From NCBI GenBank assembly GCA_900545515.1, contig UQZA01000007.1, positions 40,738 to 104,737 of the forward strand: a DNA stretch of 64,000 nucleotides, given 5' to 3'. The notes beneath the pieces are model-generated. The model saw only the letters and a list, made by a program, of their open reading frames with translations. It did not search any database and was not told where the DNA came from. The stretch is from an uncultured Eubacteriales bacterium. Lineage in GTDB: Bacteria > Bacillota > Clostridia > Oscillospirales > Oscillospiraceae. Every line of letters starts with the position of its first letter. Position 1 is the stretch's first letter. The translations under genes and the position numbers were made by a program. This document shows, piece by piece, positions 31,109 through 40,876 of the stretch.

Positions 31109-33426
31109 CCATCCACCGTAAAGCGCAGGGTGATTCTCTCGCCGGTTGCGGCGGAGAAGTCCACCTTGAAGCTGCTTGCCAGTTTGCCATTGACGTAAAC
31201 GTCAAAGTACTCCGTGCCTTTGCCTTCCAGGCTCACCGGCACCTCCGACGTACCCGGCTCTACGATGAGGGCCTCGGTGCAGGGGCTATTGCCCTTGTAA
31301 ATCTGGAGCTGGTACTCCACTGTAATGTCCGAGGGCAGCGCCAAAGTCACAGTTTTAGAAACCACCTGAGGCTCCGGTTCCGTCGTGGGGGGCGTGGTGG
31401 GAGGCGCTGTGGTCTCCGCAGGTCCCTTGGAGACCTTCAGCTTCACCACCGTTCCCTCCGGCACCTCCGTGCCCTTTGCCTGATCCTGCTCGATCACCTC
31501 GTCCTTGGGCTTGTCACTCTCCACCAGGTCATAGTCATATTTCAGATTCTTTCCCGTCAGCATGGACGCCGCCGTTCTGATGTCCATACCCAGGACCTCG
31601 GGAACCGTCGTCATCACCACATCGCTGCCGGTGCTCACATAGAGGGTCACCGTCTGACCTGCCGTCAGGGTAGCGCCCTTTCCAGGCTCTGTGCGGATGA
31701 TTTTCCCCTCTTCCACATCCTCGCTGGCTTCCTTCTCCACCCGAATTTCCAGATTCATACCGGGTAAATTCCGGAGATAGGCCTCTGCATTGGTCTGGGG
31801 CTGGCCGGCAAGGTCGTCCAAAGTCGCCGTCTGGGGGCCTTTGCTGATCCACAGGGTCACCGTCTGCCCCACTGTGAGGATTTCGTCCGCCTCGGGGTCG
31901 GTCCGGGTAACCCGGCCGGCGGCAATGTCACTGCTGAACTCCTCCTCCAGAGTCACAGACAGGTGCAAATCCTTCAAACCGTCTAAATACTCCCTGGCTT
32001 TCTCCTCTGTCCGGTTTACCAGGTCACCCATCTGCCCGGTCTGGGGGCCATTGCTGATTACCAGCTTCACCGTAGAGCCTTCTGCCACCTGGGTCCGGGC
32101 TACGGGGTCCTGGGAGATGACCTTCCCAGCCTCATACTCGTTGCTGTAGGTATAATCGCTGTCCACCAGACGCAGGTTGGGGTACTTTTCCGGATCGATT
32201 TCCTTAAATACCTCGCCCACGAAGTTGGGAACCTCCAGCATCGTCGTGCCGCTGCCCTTCGTAACCAGGACCACCAGAACCACCAAAGCAATCACCACTG
32301 CCACTGCGCCTACGCCAATGGCAATGAACAGGCCCTTGTTCCGGCGAGGCTGCTCCTCCTCCGCCTCCTCTGAATACCGGCGGCTCCGCTCCGGTTCCTG
32401 GTAGCGGGGGCGCTCCGGCTCCTGGTAGCGGGGACGCTCCGGCTCCCTGGCTCTGGGCTGCTCCTGCCGGGGGCCTGCCACCCGCTCCGCCGTGGAGCGA
32501 GGCGCCGGGCGGCGGGGCTGCTGGGGAGCTGAGGCTCCCGCCCCCACCGGGGCGGCTGCCCTGGCCTGCACAGGCTCGTCAAAGTAAAAGAGGGTATTGG
32601 GGTTTTTCCGAAACTCCTCCATGTCGTACAACATTTCCGTGGCGGAGCTATAACGCCGGGCGGGGTCTACCTCCATGGCGTGCATGATGATCTGCTCCAG
32701 GCCGCCGGGAATGTTGGGATTGATGGTGCTGGGCATAGGAGCACCGCCGTTGATGTGCTTCAAGGCCACCGCCACAGGCGACTCCCCGTCATAGGGAGGC
32801 CGTCCCGTGAGCATTTCATACATCACAACACCCAGAGAATAGAGGTCCGACCGGTTATCCACTCGGCCGCCCTTGGCCTGCTCCGGAGAGATATAATGAA
32901 CCGAACCCAGCGCCTCCTTGGTGAGGGTGCTCTGGGAGGACATGATCCGGGCAATGCCGAAATCCGTCACCTTGGCCGAGCCGTTTTTCAAAATCATCAC
33001 ATTGTGAGGCTTGATGTCCCGGTGGACAATGCCCTGATTGTGGGCATGCTCCAAGGCCTTGGCGATCTGCATGGCAAAGTGGAGAGATTCCTTCCAGTTG
33101 AGGTACCCGCCCCGCCGCTCAATATACTGCTTCAGGGTGATCCCGTCCACCAGCTCCATCACAATGTAATCCGCATCTCCATTGGTGGAAACATCGTAAA
33201 CGCTTACAATATTGGGATGGTTCAGCATGGCGACAGCCTGGGACTCGGCATGGAACCGGCGACGGAATTCCTCATCCTGAGAATATTCCTCCTTCAAAAT
33301 CTTAATGGCCACCAGCCGATTGAGCCGGTGACAACGGGCCCGGTACACCACAGCCATACCCCCGGTACCAATCACATCCAGGATCTCATATCGGTTATCC
33401 AGGAGGCGGCCTATGTATTTATCCAT
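31105..33426 (-). CDS. prkC: PASTA-domain Ser/Thr protein kinase PrkC
   Basis: 773 residues. Kinase domain at ~1-275, with GTGGMAVVYRA, Lys42, HRDIKPHN (135-142) and DFG (155-157). A Pro/Arg/Glu-rich juxtamembrane region (~290-362) has three PERPRYQ/PERSRRY-like units. One transmembrane helix covers ~365-389. Four PASTA repeats (~395-675) each end like GSTVKLVISNGPQ, followed by a Thr/Pro linker and a ~85-residue C-terminal beta domain. It senses cell-wall fragments (muropeptide or lipid II) and controls growth and germination. The phosphatase gene stp precedes it in the same transcript. Confidence 0.95.
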   Translation of the reverse strand: MDKYIGRLLDNRYEILDVIGTGGMAVVYRARCHRLNRLVAIKILKEEYSQDEEFRRRFHAESQAVAMLNHPNIVSVYDVSTNGDADYIVMELVDGITLKQYIERRGGYLNWKESLHFAMQIAKALEHAHNQGIVHRDIKPHNVMILKNGSAKVTDFGIARIMSSQSTLTKEALGSVHYISPEQAKGGRVDNRSDLYSLGVVMYEMLTGRPPYDGESPVAVALKHINGGAPMPSTINPNIPGGLEQIIMHAMEVDPARRYSSATEMLYDMEEFRKNPNTLFYFDEPVQARAAAPVGAGASAPQQPRRPAPRSTAERVAGPRQEQPRAREPERPRYQEPERPRYQEPERSRRYSEEAEEEQPRRNKGLFIAIGVGAVAVVIALVVLVVLVTKGSGTTMLEVPNFVGEVFKEIDPEKYPNLRLVDSDYTYSNEYEAGKVISQDPVARTQVAEGSTVKLVISNGPQTGQMGDLVNRTEEKAREYLDGLKDLHLSVTLEEEFSSDIAAGRVTRTDPEADEILTVGQTVTLWISKGPQTATLDDLAGQPQTNAEAYLRNLPGMNLEIRVEKEASEDVEEGKIIRTEPGKGATLTAGQTVTLYVSTGSDVVMTTVPEVLGMDIRTAASMLTGKNLKYDYDLVESDKPKDEVIEQDQAKGTEVPEGTVVKLKVSKGPAETTAPPTTPPTTEPEPQVVSKTVTLALPSDITVEYQLQIYKGNSPCTEALIVEPGTSEVPVSLEGKGTEYFDVYVNGKLASSFKVDFSAATGERITLRFTVDG

Positions 33427-33466
33427 AAAAGAGAACTCCTTTCTCGCTCCTTGTCTCTTTGTAAGC

Positions 33467-34198
33467 TCAAATCACAATCAGGACGCTGGTCACATTGTCC
33501 GGCGCACCCCGCTCCTGGCAGATCCCCAGCAGCCGCTGGCAACACAGCTGCTTGTTCACGCCGTGGACCACTTCGAAGAGAATTTCCTGGTCATCCAGCA
33601 GGTTGGACAGGCCGTCGGTACACAGCAAGAGGTAATCCCCCTTCTGCACCGGTTGATAAAAAAGGTCGCATTCCACCCCAGGCTCCGTCCCAATGGCCCG
33701 GGTAATCAGATTCTTCCCGGGATAATTCTTAGCCTGCTCCCGGGAAAGTTCCCCCCGCTGGACCATCAGCTGCACCAGGGAGTGGTCCGTCGTCAGGCAC
33801 CGGACTCCTTCCCGGTTCAGAAGATAGCACCGGCTGTCGCCTACATTGGCAATAACCGCCATCTGATGATCCACATAGGCCGCCACCAGAGTGGTGCCCA
33901 TGCCCTCAAAGTCCTCAAACTGCCGGGACTGGTCATAGACGGTAAAATTGGCCAGACGCACCGCTTCCCGGAACATCTGCCCTGCCTGCTCCTGGCTCAT
34001 CCCCGGCTTGCGGAGGCGGGTCACCTCTTGCATGAATATCTGCAAAGCCAGGGAGCTGGCCACATTACCGGATTTGGCCCCGCCCATGCCGTCACAGACG
34101 GTGCAGAGCAGGCTGTCTTCTTCAAATGTATGCACCCCATATGCATCCTGGTTCTGGACCCGGACACAGCCGGGATCTGTCAGTCCCCACGCCTGCAT
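33467..34198 (-). CDS. stp: PP2C-type Ser/Thr phosphatase (Stp/PrpC)
   Basis: A 243-residue PPM phosphatase: TDPGCVRVQNQDAYGV near the N-terminus, CDGMGGAKSGNVAS with the metal-binding Asp-Gly, ANVGDSRCYLL, CTDGLSNLL and the C-terminal DNVTSVLIVI. All metal ligands look intact. It reverses PrkC phosphorylation. The start has AGGGAGG upstream. It is the first gene of a three-gene transcript (stp-prkC-rsgA) with its own promoter at 34228-34256. In many Firmicutes this block simply continues from rlmN; here a repeat element separates the two. Confidence 0.94.
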   Translation of the reverse strand: MQAWGLTDPGCVRVQNQDAYGVHTFEEDSLLCTVCDGMGGAKSGNVASSLALQIFMQEVTRLRKPGMSQEQAGQMFREAVRLANFTVYDQSRQFEDFEGMGTTLVAAYVDHQMAVIANVGDSRCYLLNREGVRCLTTDHSLVQLMVQRGELSREQAKNYPGKNLITRAIGTEPGVECDLFYQPVQKGDYLLLCTDGLSNLLDDQEILFEVVHGVNKQLCCQRLLGICQERGAPDNVTSVLIVI

Positions 34199-34227
34199 GG
34201 CCGGACCTCCCTTCCTTGTTTGTTTAA

Positions 34228-34256
34228 ATTGTATCAGTTTTTCCCCGGCATTGCAA
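34228..34256 (-). promoter_or_regulatory. Promoter of stp-prkC-rsgA
   Basis: On the minus strand, TTGCAA (34251-34256) and TACAAT (34228-34233) with a 17-base spacer, about 30 bases before the stp ATG. Confidence 0.72.
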
Positions 34257-34360
34257 TCATTTCCGCAGAAATTGACATGGAAAATTCCCCATGCACTCCC
34301 ATTTTCCCTCTCCTTGCAATGTAAAACCGCGAAATTTCATATTCGCTACCGGGCAAGCAC

Positions 34361-34480
34361 GCAGTTTCGTTAAGAAGGGAACAGGTTATGTTTTTGCCGC
34401 TCCTGCCTACCGGCCTGCCAGATCTCGCCGTTCCTCATCCGATCGCCTAGCGGCGGTCACCTTCCCCCCGGGGGAAGGCG
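34361..34480 (-). repeat. Dispersed repeat between rlmN and stp
   Basis: 34361-34413 is the inverted counterpart of 14908-14960 (48 of 53 identical). Next to it are a GATGAGG-like segment and a hairpin, CCTTCCCCCCGGGGGAAGG (34460-34478), of the type found in the inverted repeats around the nucleosidase gene. The remaining spacer (34257-34360 and 34481-34557) holds no gene that I can support. Confidence 0.72.
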
Positions 34481-34557
34481 GGGGCGTGGATTTCGCCTTA
34501 GGTTCGCGGCATTGGTCAGGTGCACTCCCGTAGGCGGGCCAGCCGATGCAACACTGC

Positions 34558-35604
34558 TTATCGCCGGGGCAGGTTCGTCTCTCCTTCAAATTTTCTTCTC
34601 AACTGACCGCAGGAGGCGTCAATGTCTCCGCCCAGGGTCCGGCGGACCGTGGCGGTGAGTCCTCCCTCTTCCAAAATGCGCTGAAACTGCTGCACTGCCT
34701 GGCGGGAGCTGGGGTGTAGGGGGCTCTCTGCCACCTCATTGAGAGGGATGAGATTCACATGGGCAGGCAATCCCTTCAACCGGCGCAGCAGCAGCCGGGC
34801 ACAGTCCGGTGAGTCGTTCACTCCGTCGATCATGGCATATTCAAAGGAAATCCGGCGGCCTGTAGCCTCATAGTAGTCCCGGCAGGCCTCCAGCAGCACC
34901 TCCACAGGATAGGCCCGGTTCACCGGCATAATGGTATTCCGGATCTCATCCGACGGGGCATGGAGGGAAACCGACAGGGTAAGCTGCAGCTTTTTCTCTG
35001 CCAGCAGCCGGATCTTGGGGACCAGGCCGCAGGTGGACAGGCTGATGTGGCGCATTCCAATGTTCAGCCCCTGAGGGCTGTTTACCAGCTCCAAAAAGCG
35101 GAGCACCGTGTCAAAGTTATCTAGCGGCTCCCCGATGCCCATGAGCACAATATGGGAAATGGGCAGTCCGGAGTCCAGCTGGGTAAAGAGCACCTGATCC
35201 AGCATCTCCGAGGGCCGCAGGCGGCGCACCAGTCCCCCCAGGGTGGAGGCGCAAAAGGCGCAGCCCATGGGGCAGCCCACCTCCGAGGAGATGCAGACGC
35301 TGTTTCCGTAGTGGTAGCGCATGAGGACCGTCTCCACACAGTTGCCGTCAGACAGCCGCCACAGATACTTAACCGTCCCATCCTTCCGGGACTCCTGCTT
35401 CCGGACCACCTGGGGCACGGTGATTTCATACCGCTCCTCCAGCTGCCGCCGCAAATCCTTGGACAGGTTGGTCATCTCCTGGAAGGACCTCGCCCCCCGG
35501 TGCAGCCAGGTATAAATCTGTCCGGCCCGGAAGGCGGGCTGACCCAGGGACACCATGGCCCCCTGAAGTTCCGGCAAAGTCATGGATTTGATGTCTTCTC
35601 TCAT
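34558..35604 (-). CDS. rlmN: 23S rRNA/tRNA adenine-C2 methyltransferase RlmN
   Basis: A 348-residue radical SAM enzyme. The CxxxCxxC cluster motif is in GCPMGCAFCASTLGG near residue 113. GIGEPLDNFDTVLRFLELV is the GEP motif and LSTCGLVPKI the following strand. The C-terminal ATVRRTLGGDIDASCGQL carries the second catalytic Cys. It methylates A2503 of 23S rRNA and A37 of some tRNAs. It overlaps rsmB by ATGA and is the last gene of the long gmk-priA-fmt transcript. Confidence 0.95.
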   Translation of the reverse strand: MREDIKSMTLPELQGAMVSLGQPAFRAGQIYTWLHRGARSFQEMTNLSKDLRRQLEERYEITVPQVVRKQESRKDGTVKYLWRLSDGNCVETVLMRYHYGNSVCISSEVGCPMGCAFCASTLGGLVRRLRPSEMLDQVLFTQLDSGLPISHIVLMGIGEPLDNFDTVLRFLELVNSPQGLNIGMRHISLSTCGLVPKIRLLAEKKLQLTLSVSLHAPSDEIRNTIMPVNRAYPVEVLLEACRDYYEATGRRISFEYAMIDGVNDSPDCARLLLRRLKGLPAHVNLIPLNEVAESPLHPSSRQAVQQFQRILEEGGLTATVRRTLGGDIDASCGQLRRKFEGETNLPRR

Positions 35605-36908
35605 GGCCGCCTCCCCATTTTGCAGATAAAAAAACCGTCTGTTTCAAATTTCCCCGGCAGCAGTGTCACCATTGCCGTATCACCCTCCCCCATATCCCCA
35701 GGCAGCTCCAAGGGAATGGGAAAAAAGTCAGGGTTCTGCTCCAAAAAGGCCCGAACTACCTGCTGGTTTTCCCGGCGCAAAATGGTGCAGGTGGAGTAGA
35801 GAAGCACGCCGCCGGGCTTCACATACTGGGCTTGCCTGCAGAGAATCTCCATCTGCAGCCGGGGGAGCTTCTCCGTCTGGGTCAGATCCTTGTATCGGAT
35901 GTCCGGCTTCTTCCGGATGATCCCCAGGCCGCTGCAGGGCACATCCACCAGGACCCGATCCATGGCGCCCTCCCACTCCGGAACCGGCTCCCGGGCGTCC
36001 TGGAGCCGGGTGTGTATGCAGGAAAGGCCCATCCGGGCCGCTCCCTTTTCCATAAGGGCCAGCTTATGCTCGTGGATGTCGCAGGCAATGAGATTTCCCT
36101 GCCCTGCCATATCGATGGCCGCAGCGAAGCTCTTGCCCCCTGGAGCAGCGCAGCTGTCCAGGACCTGCATCCCCGGCTTCACCCCGGCGCACTGGACTGC
36201 CAGCCGGGAAGCGGCGTCCTGGACATAGCACAGGCCCTTTTGGTAAATCTCTAACCGCTCCAGGTTACCGGCGCCGGCAATCAGAAAGCAGCGCTCCAGC
36301 CAGGGATGGGGCGTACAGCTGCCCCCGGCCGCCTGAATGGCTGCCGGGATTTGAGACCAGTCCCCCGCCAGAGGGTTCCCCTGCAGCACCGTCTCCGGCG
36401 CCTGGTTGTCCGCAGCCAGCACCCCCTCCAGCTCCTCCGGTCCCATTTCTCCGGCCAGCAGCTCCACCAGGGGCTGAGGATGGCTGTACCGGGTGGCCAG
36501 ATCCTGGGGTTCGGCCAGCTCTCCCCTGCGGCGAATCGCTCCCCGCAGGACGCCGTTCACCAGGCCCGCAGCCCTGGGATTGGCATATTGTTTGCCCTGC
36601 TCCACCGCCTCATGGACGGCGGCGGAGTCGGGGATTTTATCCATATAGAAAATCTGATACAGGCCCAGGCGCAGAATGTCCAGCACCACCGGCTGCAAAT
36701 CCCGGAGCCTGCCCCGGACCAGCTGGCTCAGGTAAAAATCCAGAAGCATCCGGTTCTGGAGCACGCCGTAGCACAGCCGGGTTGCCAGAGCCGCGTCCCG
36801 CCGGTCCAGCCGGTCTCGCTGGGCGTATTCCTTCAGCACCCCGTCGGACCAGGCGCCCTGCTTCCGGCAGGCAATGAGCGCCCCTAAGGCCGTCTGTCTT
36901 GCAGCCAT
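35601..36908 (-). CDS. rsmB: 16S rRNA cytosine-C5 methyltransferase RsmB
   Basis: 435 residues: an N-terminal NusB-like RNA-binding domain (ALGALIACRKQGAWSDGVLK onward) and a C-terminal SAM domain with VLDSCAAPGGKSF (motif I). It carries both catalytic cysteines, VDVPCSGLGIIRKKPDIRY and LLYSTCTILRRENQ. It makes m5C967 in 16S rRNA. It follows fmt by nine bases, as in most Firmicutes. Confidence 0.95.
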   Translation of the reverse strand: MAARQTALGALIACRKQGAWSDGVLKEYAQRDRLDRRDAALATRLCYGVLQNRMLLDFYLSQLVRGRLRDLQPVVLDILRLGLYQIFYMDKIPDSAAVHEAVEQGKQYANPRAAGLVNGVLRGAIRRRGELAEPQDLATRYSHPQPLVELLAGEMGPEELEGVLAADNQAPETVLQGNPLAGDWSQIPAAIQAAGGSCTPHPWLERCFLIAGAGNLERLEIYQKGLCYVQDAASRLAVQCAGVKPGMQVLDSCAAPGGKSFAAAIDMAGQGNLIACDIHEHKLALMEKGAARMGLSCIHTRLQDAREPVPEWEGAMDRVLVDVPCSGLGIIRKKPDIRYKDLTQTEKLPRLQMEILCRQAQYVKPGGVLLYSTCTILRRENQQVVRAFLEQNPDFFPIPLELPGDMGEGDTAMVTLLPGKFETDGFFICKMGRRP

Positions 36909-36917
36909 GGCGCCTCC

Positions 36918-37835
36918 TTACAGGGGAAGGGGATGGCCCCGGAAGTAGTCCGGCGCGGCCATGCGTTTTCCCCCGTCCGCCTGGAGCACCCGGATCTCCA
37001 GGACACCCCCTTGGCCGCAGGCCATCTCCAGGCCGGTCCTCGTCACGGCCAGGGGCGTTCCCGGTGGGCACTCCGTGGTCTTGGGCAATGGCGCCGCCTC
37101 ATAGACCCGGAACCGTTTCCCCGCCAGCTCCATGGTGGCCACAGGCCAGGGATCCAGGCCCCGGATGTGATTCCAGATCTCCCGGGGGCTCCTGGTCCAG
37201 TCGATGGGGCACATGTCCTTGGTGAGCATAGGCGCAAAGGTGACCTTGGACGGATCCTGGGGCGTGGCCGCCACGGGTCCCTGCTCCAAACGTTTCAGCG
37301 TCTCCGCCAGCAGGTCCGCCCCCAGCACCGCCAGCCGATCCAGAAGGCTCTGGGCATTTTCATTGGGGTCAACGGGGGTCTTTCGGGTGGCGATCATGTC
37401 CCCGGCATCCATCTCCGCTGCCATAAACATCGCTGTGACCCCCGTCTCTTCCAGTCCCCGGAGCACCGCCCACTGCACAGGGCCGGAGCCCCGCAGGGCG
37501 GGCAGCAGGCTGGCGTGGATGTTGATGCAGCCCTTGGGAGGAATATCCAGCACCACCTGAGGCAAAATCCGGCCATAGGCCACCACGGCAATCACATCCG
37601 GCTTCAAAGCCCGCAGCTCCTCCACCGCAGCCGCTTCCCGGAAGCCCGCCGGCTGATAAACCGGGATCTCATGGGCCAGCGCCACCCGCTTCACCGGAGA
37701 TTGGGTCAGCTTCATCCCCCGGTTTTGGGGGGTGTCCGGCTTGGTATATACCGCCACCACATTCATGTGCTCTGTCAAAAGCTTCTCCAGGCAGGCGGCG
37801 GCAATGTCCGGCGTGCCCATAAATACAATGCGCAT
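36918..37835 (-). CDS. fmt: Methionyl-tRNA formyltransferase
   Basis: A 305-residue enzyme. VFMGTPDIAAACLEKLL opens the formyl-THF domain, INIHASLLPALRGSGPVQWA holds the catalytic Asn-His, and GVTAMFMAAEMDAGDMI the catalytic Asp region. The C-terminal OB-like domain binds the tRNA. It prepares initiator tRNA for translation. Paired with def immediately upstream (11-base gap), it supplies and then removes the formyl group. Confidence 0.95.
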   Translation of the reverse strand: MRIVFMGTPDIAAACLEKLLTEHMNVVAVYTKPDTPQNRGMKLTQSPVKRVALAHEIPVYQPAGFREAAAVEELRALKPDVIAVVAYGRILPQVVLDIPPKGCINIHASLLPALRGSGPVQWAVLRGLEETGVTAMFMAAEMDAGDMIATRKTPVDPNENAQSLLDRLAVLGADLLAETLKRLEQGPVAATPQDPSKVTFAPMLTKDMCPIDWTRSPREIWNHIRGLDPWPVATMELAGKRFRVYEAAPLPKTTECPPGTPLAVTRTGLEMACGQGGVLEIRVLQADGGKRMAAPDYFRGHPLPL

Positions 37836-37846
37836 AGGCTCCCTCC

Positions 37847-38317
37847 CTACATCTGCTCCATTTCCTCTTCCGTCAGGAAGCGGGAAATCTTCTCCGTGTA
37901 TAGATGGCCCTCCAGATGATCCAGCTCGTGGCAGAAGCAGCGGGCGGTCAACTCCTCTCCCTCCACCTCAAACCAGTTGCCAAACCGGTCCTGGGCCCGA
38001 AGCTTTACCCAGTTGGGCCGTTTCACCAGCCCCCATTTGCCAGGTACGCTGAGGCAGCCCTCGGGGCCGTCCTGTTCGCCAGACTGCTCCAGGATTTCCG
38101 GATTTACCAGCTCCAGCATCTCCTCACCGGTGTCCACCACCACAACCCGCCGCAAAATACCAACCTGGGGGGCAGCCAGGCCCGCGCCGTTTGCTTCCTC
38201 CAGGGTGTCGCGCATATCGTCCAGCAGCTGGTGAAGCCGGCTGTTAAATTCCGTCACAGGGCGGCACTTTTTGTGGAGCACCGGTTCCTTTTCTGTCATA
38301 ATCTTTCTCAATGCCAT
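37847..38317 (-). CDS. def: Peptide deformylase
   Basis: 156 residues with all three deformylase motifs: GAGLAAPQVG (motif 1), EGCLSVPG (motif 2, metal-binding Cys) and CHELDHLEG (motif 3, HExxH). It removes N-formyl groups from new proteins. It lies 17 bases downstream of priA and directly before fmt. Confidence 0.96.
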   Translation of the reverse strand: MALRKIMTEKEPVLHKKCRPVTEFNSRLHQLLDDMRDTLEEANGAGLAAPQVGILRRVVVVDTGEEMLELVNPEILEQSGEQDGPEGCLSVPGKWGLVKRPNWVKLRAQDRFGNWFEVEGEELTARCFCHELDHLEGHLYTEKISRFLTEEEMEQM

Positions 38318-38334
38318 GGCTATATCCTCACTTT

Positions 38335-40782
38335 TTAATCATATCCGTTGATATCTGCAAACGCTGAGATGCCCCGATTGGCCCGGTCCTGGGCAAACTG
38401 CCGGAGCAAATAGGCCAAAAGCCGGTGCACTTCCCGGCTTCTGGGGGTTCGGAGCGTCAGCCGGTAGCGGTAATGGTAGTTGATTTTGGCCACCGCCGCA
38501 GGCGCAGGCCCCAAAACCTGGCAGGCCAGGCCCCGGTATGGGTCTGCTTCCAGGCAGCCCAAAAGGCTGTCCCGAAACAGAGCCGCCCCCCGGAGCACCT
38601 GTCCCTCCTCCGGGCCGGAAAAGGTAATGGTGTATAAATCCCGGTAGGGAGGACAACCCTTGGCCTCCCGCAGACCTGCCTCCAGCTCGTAAAACCCGCC
38701 GTAATCCTGTTGGGACGCCAGGACGATGACCCGGTGCTCCGGGGTCATGGTCTGGATCAGCGCCCGGCCCGGCCTTTGGCCCCGGCCTGCCCGTCCCACC
38801 ACCTGGGTGAGCATATTGAAGGTGGTCTCCGCCGCCCGGTAGCTGTCCACATACAGGGACATGTCCGCATCCAGGACCCCCACCAGGGTCACCCGCTCCA
38901 GGTTCAGCCCCTTGGCCACCATTTGGGTACCCAAAAGCACCGGCAAACGTTCCCGCTGGAACCGCTCCAGAATCCTCTCGTGGGTGTTGACCGCATTCAC
39001 CGTATCCGCATCCATCCGGGCCACCTGGATACCGGGGAAGCGGGCCTCCAGCTCCGCCTGAACCTTTTGGGTCCCGGCCCCCACCTGCTTCAGAGGGCCG
39101 CCGCACTGGGGGCAGCGTGGGGGAACCGGCTGGGAAAAGCCGCAATAGTGGCACATCAGCCGGTGATTGGCGCTGTGGTAGGTGAGGTGCACGCTGCACC
39201 GGGGGCATTCCGGCACCTGGCCGCAGCTCACACACTGGAGCATCCGGCTGGCGCCCCGGCGGTTCAGGAAGAGGATGGTCTGCTCTCCCCGGGCCATGGT
39301 CTCCTCCATAGCCTGAAGCAAGGGGCGGCTGAGCACAGAGTCGTTGCCTGCCCGGATCTCCTCCTTCATGTCCACCAGCCGGACCTGGGGAAGGGCCATG
39401 CCGTTGAACCGGCCTGCCAGGCGGCAAAGGGTATACACCCCCGTTCTGGCCCGGTACATGGTCTCCACGGAAGGCGTGGCGGAGCCCAGAAGCACCAGCG
39501 CCTTCTCCCGGTTCCCCCGAAAGATGGCCACCTCCCTGGCGCAATATCGGGGGGTGTTCTCTGATTTGTAGGAGTGCTCCTGCTCCTCATCCAAAATAAT
39601 GATACCCAAATTCCGGCAGGGTGCAAACACGGCAGATCGGGTACCTACCACCACCTTGGCCTGGCCGCTCCGAACCCGCTTCCACTGGTCATACCGCTCT
39701 CCTGGTGGGAGGCTGCTGTGAAGCACTGCCACCTCCCTGCCAAAATGGGCTGCCAAAAGGCTGAGGAGCTGGGGGGTCAGGGCAATTTCCGGCACCAGCA
39801 GCAGGGCCCCCTTTTCCAGCTCCAGGCACCGGGCAATGAGCTTCAGATACACCGCCGTCTTTCCGCTGCCTGTGACGCCATGCAGCAGCGCCACCCCTGG
39901 CCGGCCCACCTCCAGCTTCCCCGCCAGGACGTCATAGACCGCCGTCTGCTCGGCGTTTAGCGTCAAGGGGCCCTCCTGCTTGGCCGGAATGATCTCCCGG
40001 CAGCGGAGCACTGGGCGCTCCTGGAGGGATACATAGCCCAGCTTCTCCAGCCGCCGCACCGTGGCTGCGGTGGCCCCCGTGTAATAGCAAAGCTCCTTCA
40101 CGGTGCACGAGCCCACCGTGCACAGCAGTTCCAGAACGGACGCCTGGAGGGGGGCGGACTTGGCCTTCCGACGGGCATAATCCATGGCTTCCTCTGCACA
40201 AGCGGAGAGAACCGCAATGCGCTCGGTCTTGTCTCCGGCTCTGCGCAGGAAGTCGCTCTGAGAAGTCAGCCATTTTTTATTTAGAAGGTATCGAAGGGCC
40301 GCCTGCAGAGCTTCCTCTTCCGGAAAGGCCTTTCGCACAGCGCGATAGGTCGCCTCACCCCCCAGGTCCTCTAAAAAAGCAAGCACCGCCTTGGCATCCT
40401 TCTGCCGGATGGTCTTCCCCTCCCAGGGTCTGCCGCTTGCCAGGGTAAAGGTATCCTGAACCTGGTACCACAGGCCCACAGGAAGGACCGCCCGAATGGC
40501 CTCATAAAAGGTGCAGAAATACCGCTCCCGTACAAAAGCAGCCAGGCGGAGCATGGCGTCGTCCAGCACCGGCTCCGGGTCCAGCGCACGGTCCACGCAT
40601 TTCAGCTCCGCCTCGTTTCCCTCTTCCAGGGACAGTACCACGCCCTCCACGTTCCGGTTGCCCCGGCCAAAGGGCACCATCACCCGCACCCCCGGCAGAA
40701 GAGTCATCCCCGGCGGCACTGCATAGCTATAGGGCTTGTCAATGGCGTAAACCGCCGCAGAAACAGCAATCTTTGCAATCAA
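38335..40782 (-). CDS. priA: Primosomal protein N' (PriA helicase)
   Basis: About 815 residues if the TTG at 40782 is the start. GGGGGAGG lies eight bases before it, while the GTG at 40791 runs into that ribosome site. Walker A is HGVTGSGKTAVY, the DEAH-like box LDEEQEHSYK, and a cysteine-rich zinc region starts at CVSCGQVPECPRCS. LGTQMVAKGLNLERVTLVGV and QVVGRAGRG are helicase motifs V and VI. It restarts stalled replication forks. The start choice removes three residues compared with the longest reading. Confidence 0.93.
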   Translation of the reverse strand: MIAKIAVSAAVYAIDKPYSYAVPPGMTLLPGVRVMVPFGRGNRNVEGVVLSLEEGNEAELKCVDRALDPEPVLDDAMLRLAAFVRERYFCTFYEAIRAVLPVGLWYQVQDTFTLASGRPWEGKTIRQKDAKAVLAFLEDLGGEATYRAVRKAFPEEEALQAALRYLLNKKWLTSQSDFLRRAGDKTERIAVLSACAEEAMDYARRKAKSAPLQASVLELLCTVGSCTVKELCYYTGATAATVRRLEKLGYVSLQERPVLRCREIIPAKQEGPLTLNAEQTAVYDVLAGKLEVGRPGVALLHGVTGSGKTAVYLKLIARCLELEKGALLLVPEIALTPQLLSLLAAHFGREVAVLHSSLPPGERYDQWKRVRSGQAKVVVGTRSAVFAPCRNLGIIILDEEQEHSYKSENTPRYCAREVAIFRGNREKALVLLGSATPSVETMYRARTGVYTLCRLAGRFNGMALPQVRLVDMKEEIRAGNDSVLSRPLLQAMEETMARGEQTILFLNRRGASRMLQCVSCGQVPECPRCSVHLTYHSANHRLMCHYCGFSQPVPPRCPQCGGPLKQVGAGTQKVQAELEARFPGIQVARMDADTVNAVNTHERILERFQRERLPVLLGTQMVAKGLNLERVTLVGVLDADMSLYVDSYRAAETTFNMLTQVVGRAGRGQRPGRALIQTMTPEHRVIVLASQQDYGGFYELEAGLREAKGCPPYRDLYTITFSGPEEGQVLRGAALFRDSLLGCLEADPYRGLACQVLGPAPAAVAKINYHYRYRLTLRTPRSREVHRLLAYLLRQFAQDRANRGISAFADINGYD

Positions 40783-40837
40783 AGATAGCACCTCCCCCTT
40801 TGGAACACCCCATTTCTGGGGGCAATCCTGCCGCCAT

Positions 40838-40858
40838 GGGCGGACCCCATGTCCGCCC
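40838..40858. other. Hairpin in the rpoZ-priA gap
   Basis: GGGCGGAC and GTCCGCCC form a perfect 8-base stem around CCCAT. There is no T-run on either strand, so it may stabilise or process mRNA rather than terminate it. Confidence 0.4.
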
Positions 40859-40876
40859 GGACAGGTGCAAATGGGG

